DNA from: Actinomycetes bacterium | GTDB lineage: Bacteria > Actinomycetota > Acidimicrobiia > Spongiisociales > UBA5794 | DNA: 5,806 bases | Assembly: GCA_024640745.1 (NCBI GenBank) | Contig: JAHEEL010000147.1 | Coordinates: forward strand, 1-5,806 | Direction: 5' to 3' | Part shown: piece after piece, positions 5,509 to 5,806 of the stretch | Numbering within the stretch: the first letter of the stretch is position 1 | Layout: each line of letters begins with the position of its first letter | The notes under the pieces: model-generated | The model's input: only the letters and a program-made list of their open reading frames with translations | Databases searched by the model: none | What the model was told of the DNA's origin: nothing | Translations under genes and position numbers: made by a program

Positions 5509-5806
5509 TCACGAACCGTCGGCCCACATCGACTCCCAGAACTCCCCCAGCGTGTCGAAGAGGCCGCCGAGCGCCCACACCAGGAGCCACGCAAGAATGA
5601 TCAGCACAACCACCGTGAGCGCCGCTCGGAGGTAGCCCAGCCATGGCCTGTCGGGGTCGTAGAGATCGGCCAGCCAACCTTTGACACCGGTCGGTCCGGG
5701 TTCCACGACCGGTGCGATCCCGGTGACCCGGCTCGCCGCCGCCTGAGTGGCTTGAGCCGACGCCCGGATCGAGGCTGGCGGCGGTGGGGGTGTCGTCGTA
5801 CGTGGT
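5509..5806 (-). CDS. Unrecognised membrane-anchored protein, C-terminal part (runs off right edge)
   Basis: The minus-strand frame ending in TGA at 5511-5509 is open to the window edge, giving 98 visible codons. It begins with a low-complexity proline/alanine-rich stretch (five consecutive prolines, then ASIRASAQATQAAAS). An amphipathic segment follows (VKGWLADLYDPDRPWLGYLR), then one strong hydrophobic helix (ALTVVVLIILAWLLVWALGG) and a short acidic, Trp-containing tail (FWESMWADGS). An internal GTG at 5706 could start a 65-residue protein, but no ribosome binding site precedes it. The open, codon-consistent sequence upstream favours a longer protein with a linker and a C-terminal membrane anchor. 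I do not recognise the family. Its stop lies 3 nt from that of the convergent permease gene. Confidence 0.6.
   Translation of the reverse strand, partial: PRTTTPPPPPASIRASAQATQAAASRVTGIAPVVEPGPTGVKGWLADLYDPDRPWLGYLRAALTVVVLIILAWLLVWALGGLFDTLGEFWESMWADGS

Noticed and set aside
5505..5525. Possible bidirectional terminator between the convergent stops
   Set aside because: Only a 4-bp GCCG/CGGC pairing with an 11-nt loop and no T-tract. Too weak to call.

Overview
This is a GC-rich bacterial chromosome segment, roughly 60-65% G+C by eye. It carries the start of an aerobic respiratory operon plus three flanking genes. Several features fit a high-GC actinobacterium, possibly of the Acidimicrobiia type: a lipoprotein cytochrome oxidase subunit II fused to cytochrome c, a subunit I with a C-terminal membrane extension, GTG starts, and two genes that look leaderless. 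The lineage is an inference from style only, with no marker gene behind it.

Layout, left to right. Positions 1-93 hold the first 31 codons of a minus-strand gene overlapping ctaD by one base, probably oxidase subunit III. Positions 93-1967 (minus) are ctaD, oxidase subunit I. Positions 1996-3117 (minus) are ctaC, a caa3-type subunit II with a CuA site and a fused C-terminal cytochrome c. Positions 3190-4641 (minus) encode a YibE/F-family membrane protein. Positions 4642-4788 are a divergent intergenic region with an exact 34-bp direct repeat, two hairpins and -10-like elements. Positions 4789-5505 (plus) encode a TauE/SafE-family permease. Positions 5509-5806 (minus) are the 3' end of an unrecognised membrane-anchored protein that runs off the window.

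How the genes work together. ctaC, ctaD and the partial gene form a tight co-directional operon (28-nt gap, then a 1-nt overlap) for a proton-pumping caa3-type oxidase, in which electrons would pass from the fused cytochrome c to CuA, heme a and the heme a3/CuB centre. A good -35/-10 pair sits just upstream of ctaC, so the operon can be transcribed independently of the YibE/F gene. The YibE/F and TauE/SafE proteins are membrane proteins of unproven substrate, and nothing visible ties them firmly to the oxidase.

No rRNA, tRNA, CRISPR array, transposase or prophage gene was seen. The core is ordinary respiratory machinery. The less ordinary items are the duplicated 34-bp promoter/start segment before the permease gene and the internally duplicated cysteine-paired module in the YibE/F protein. 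I do not see an obviously new multi-gene system here.
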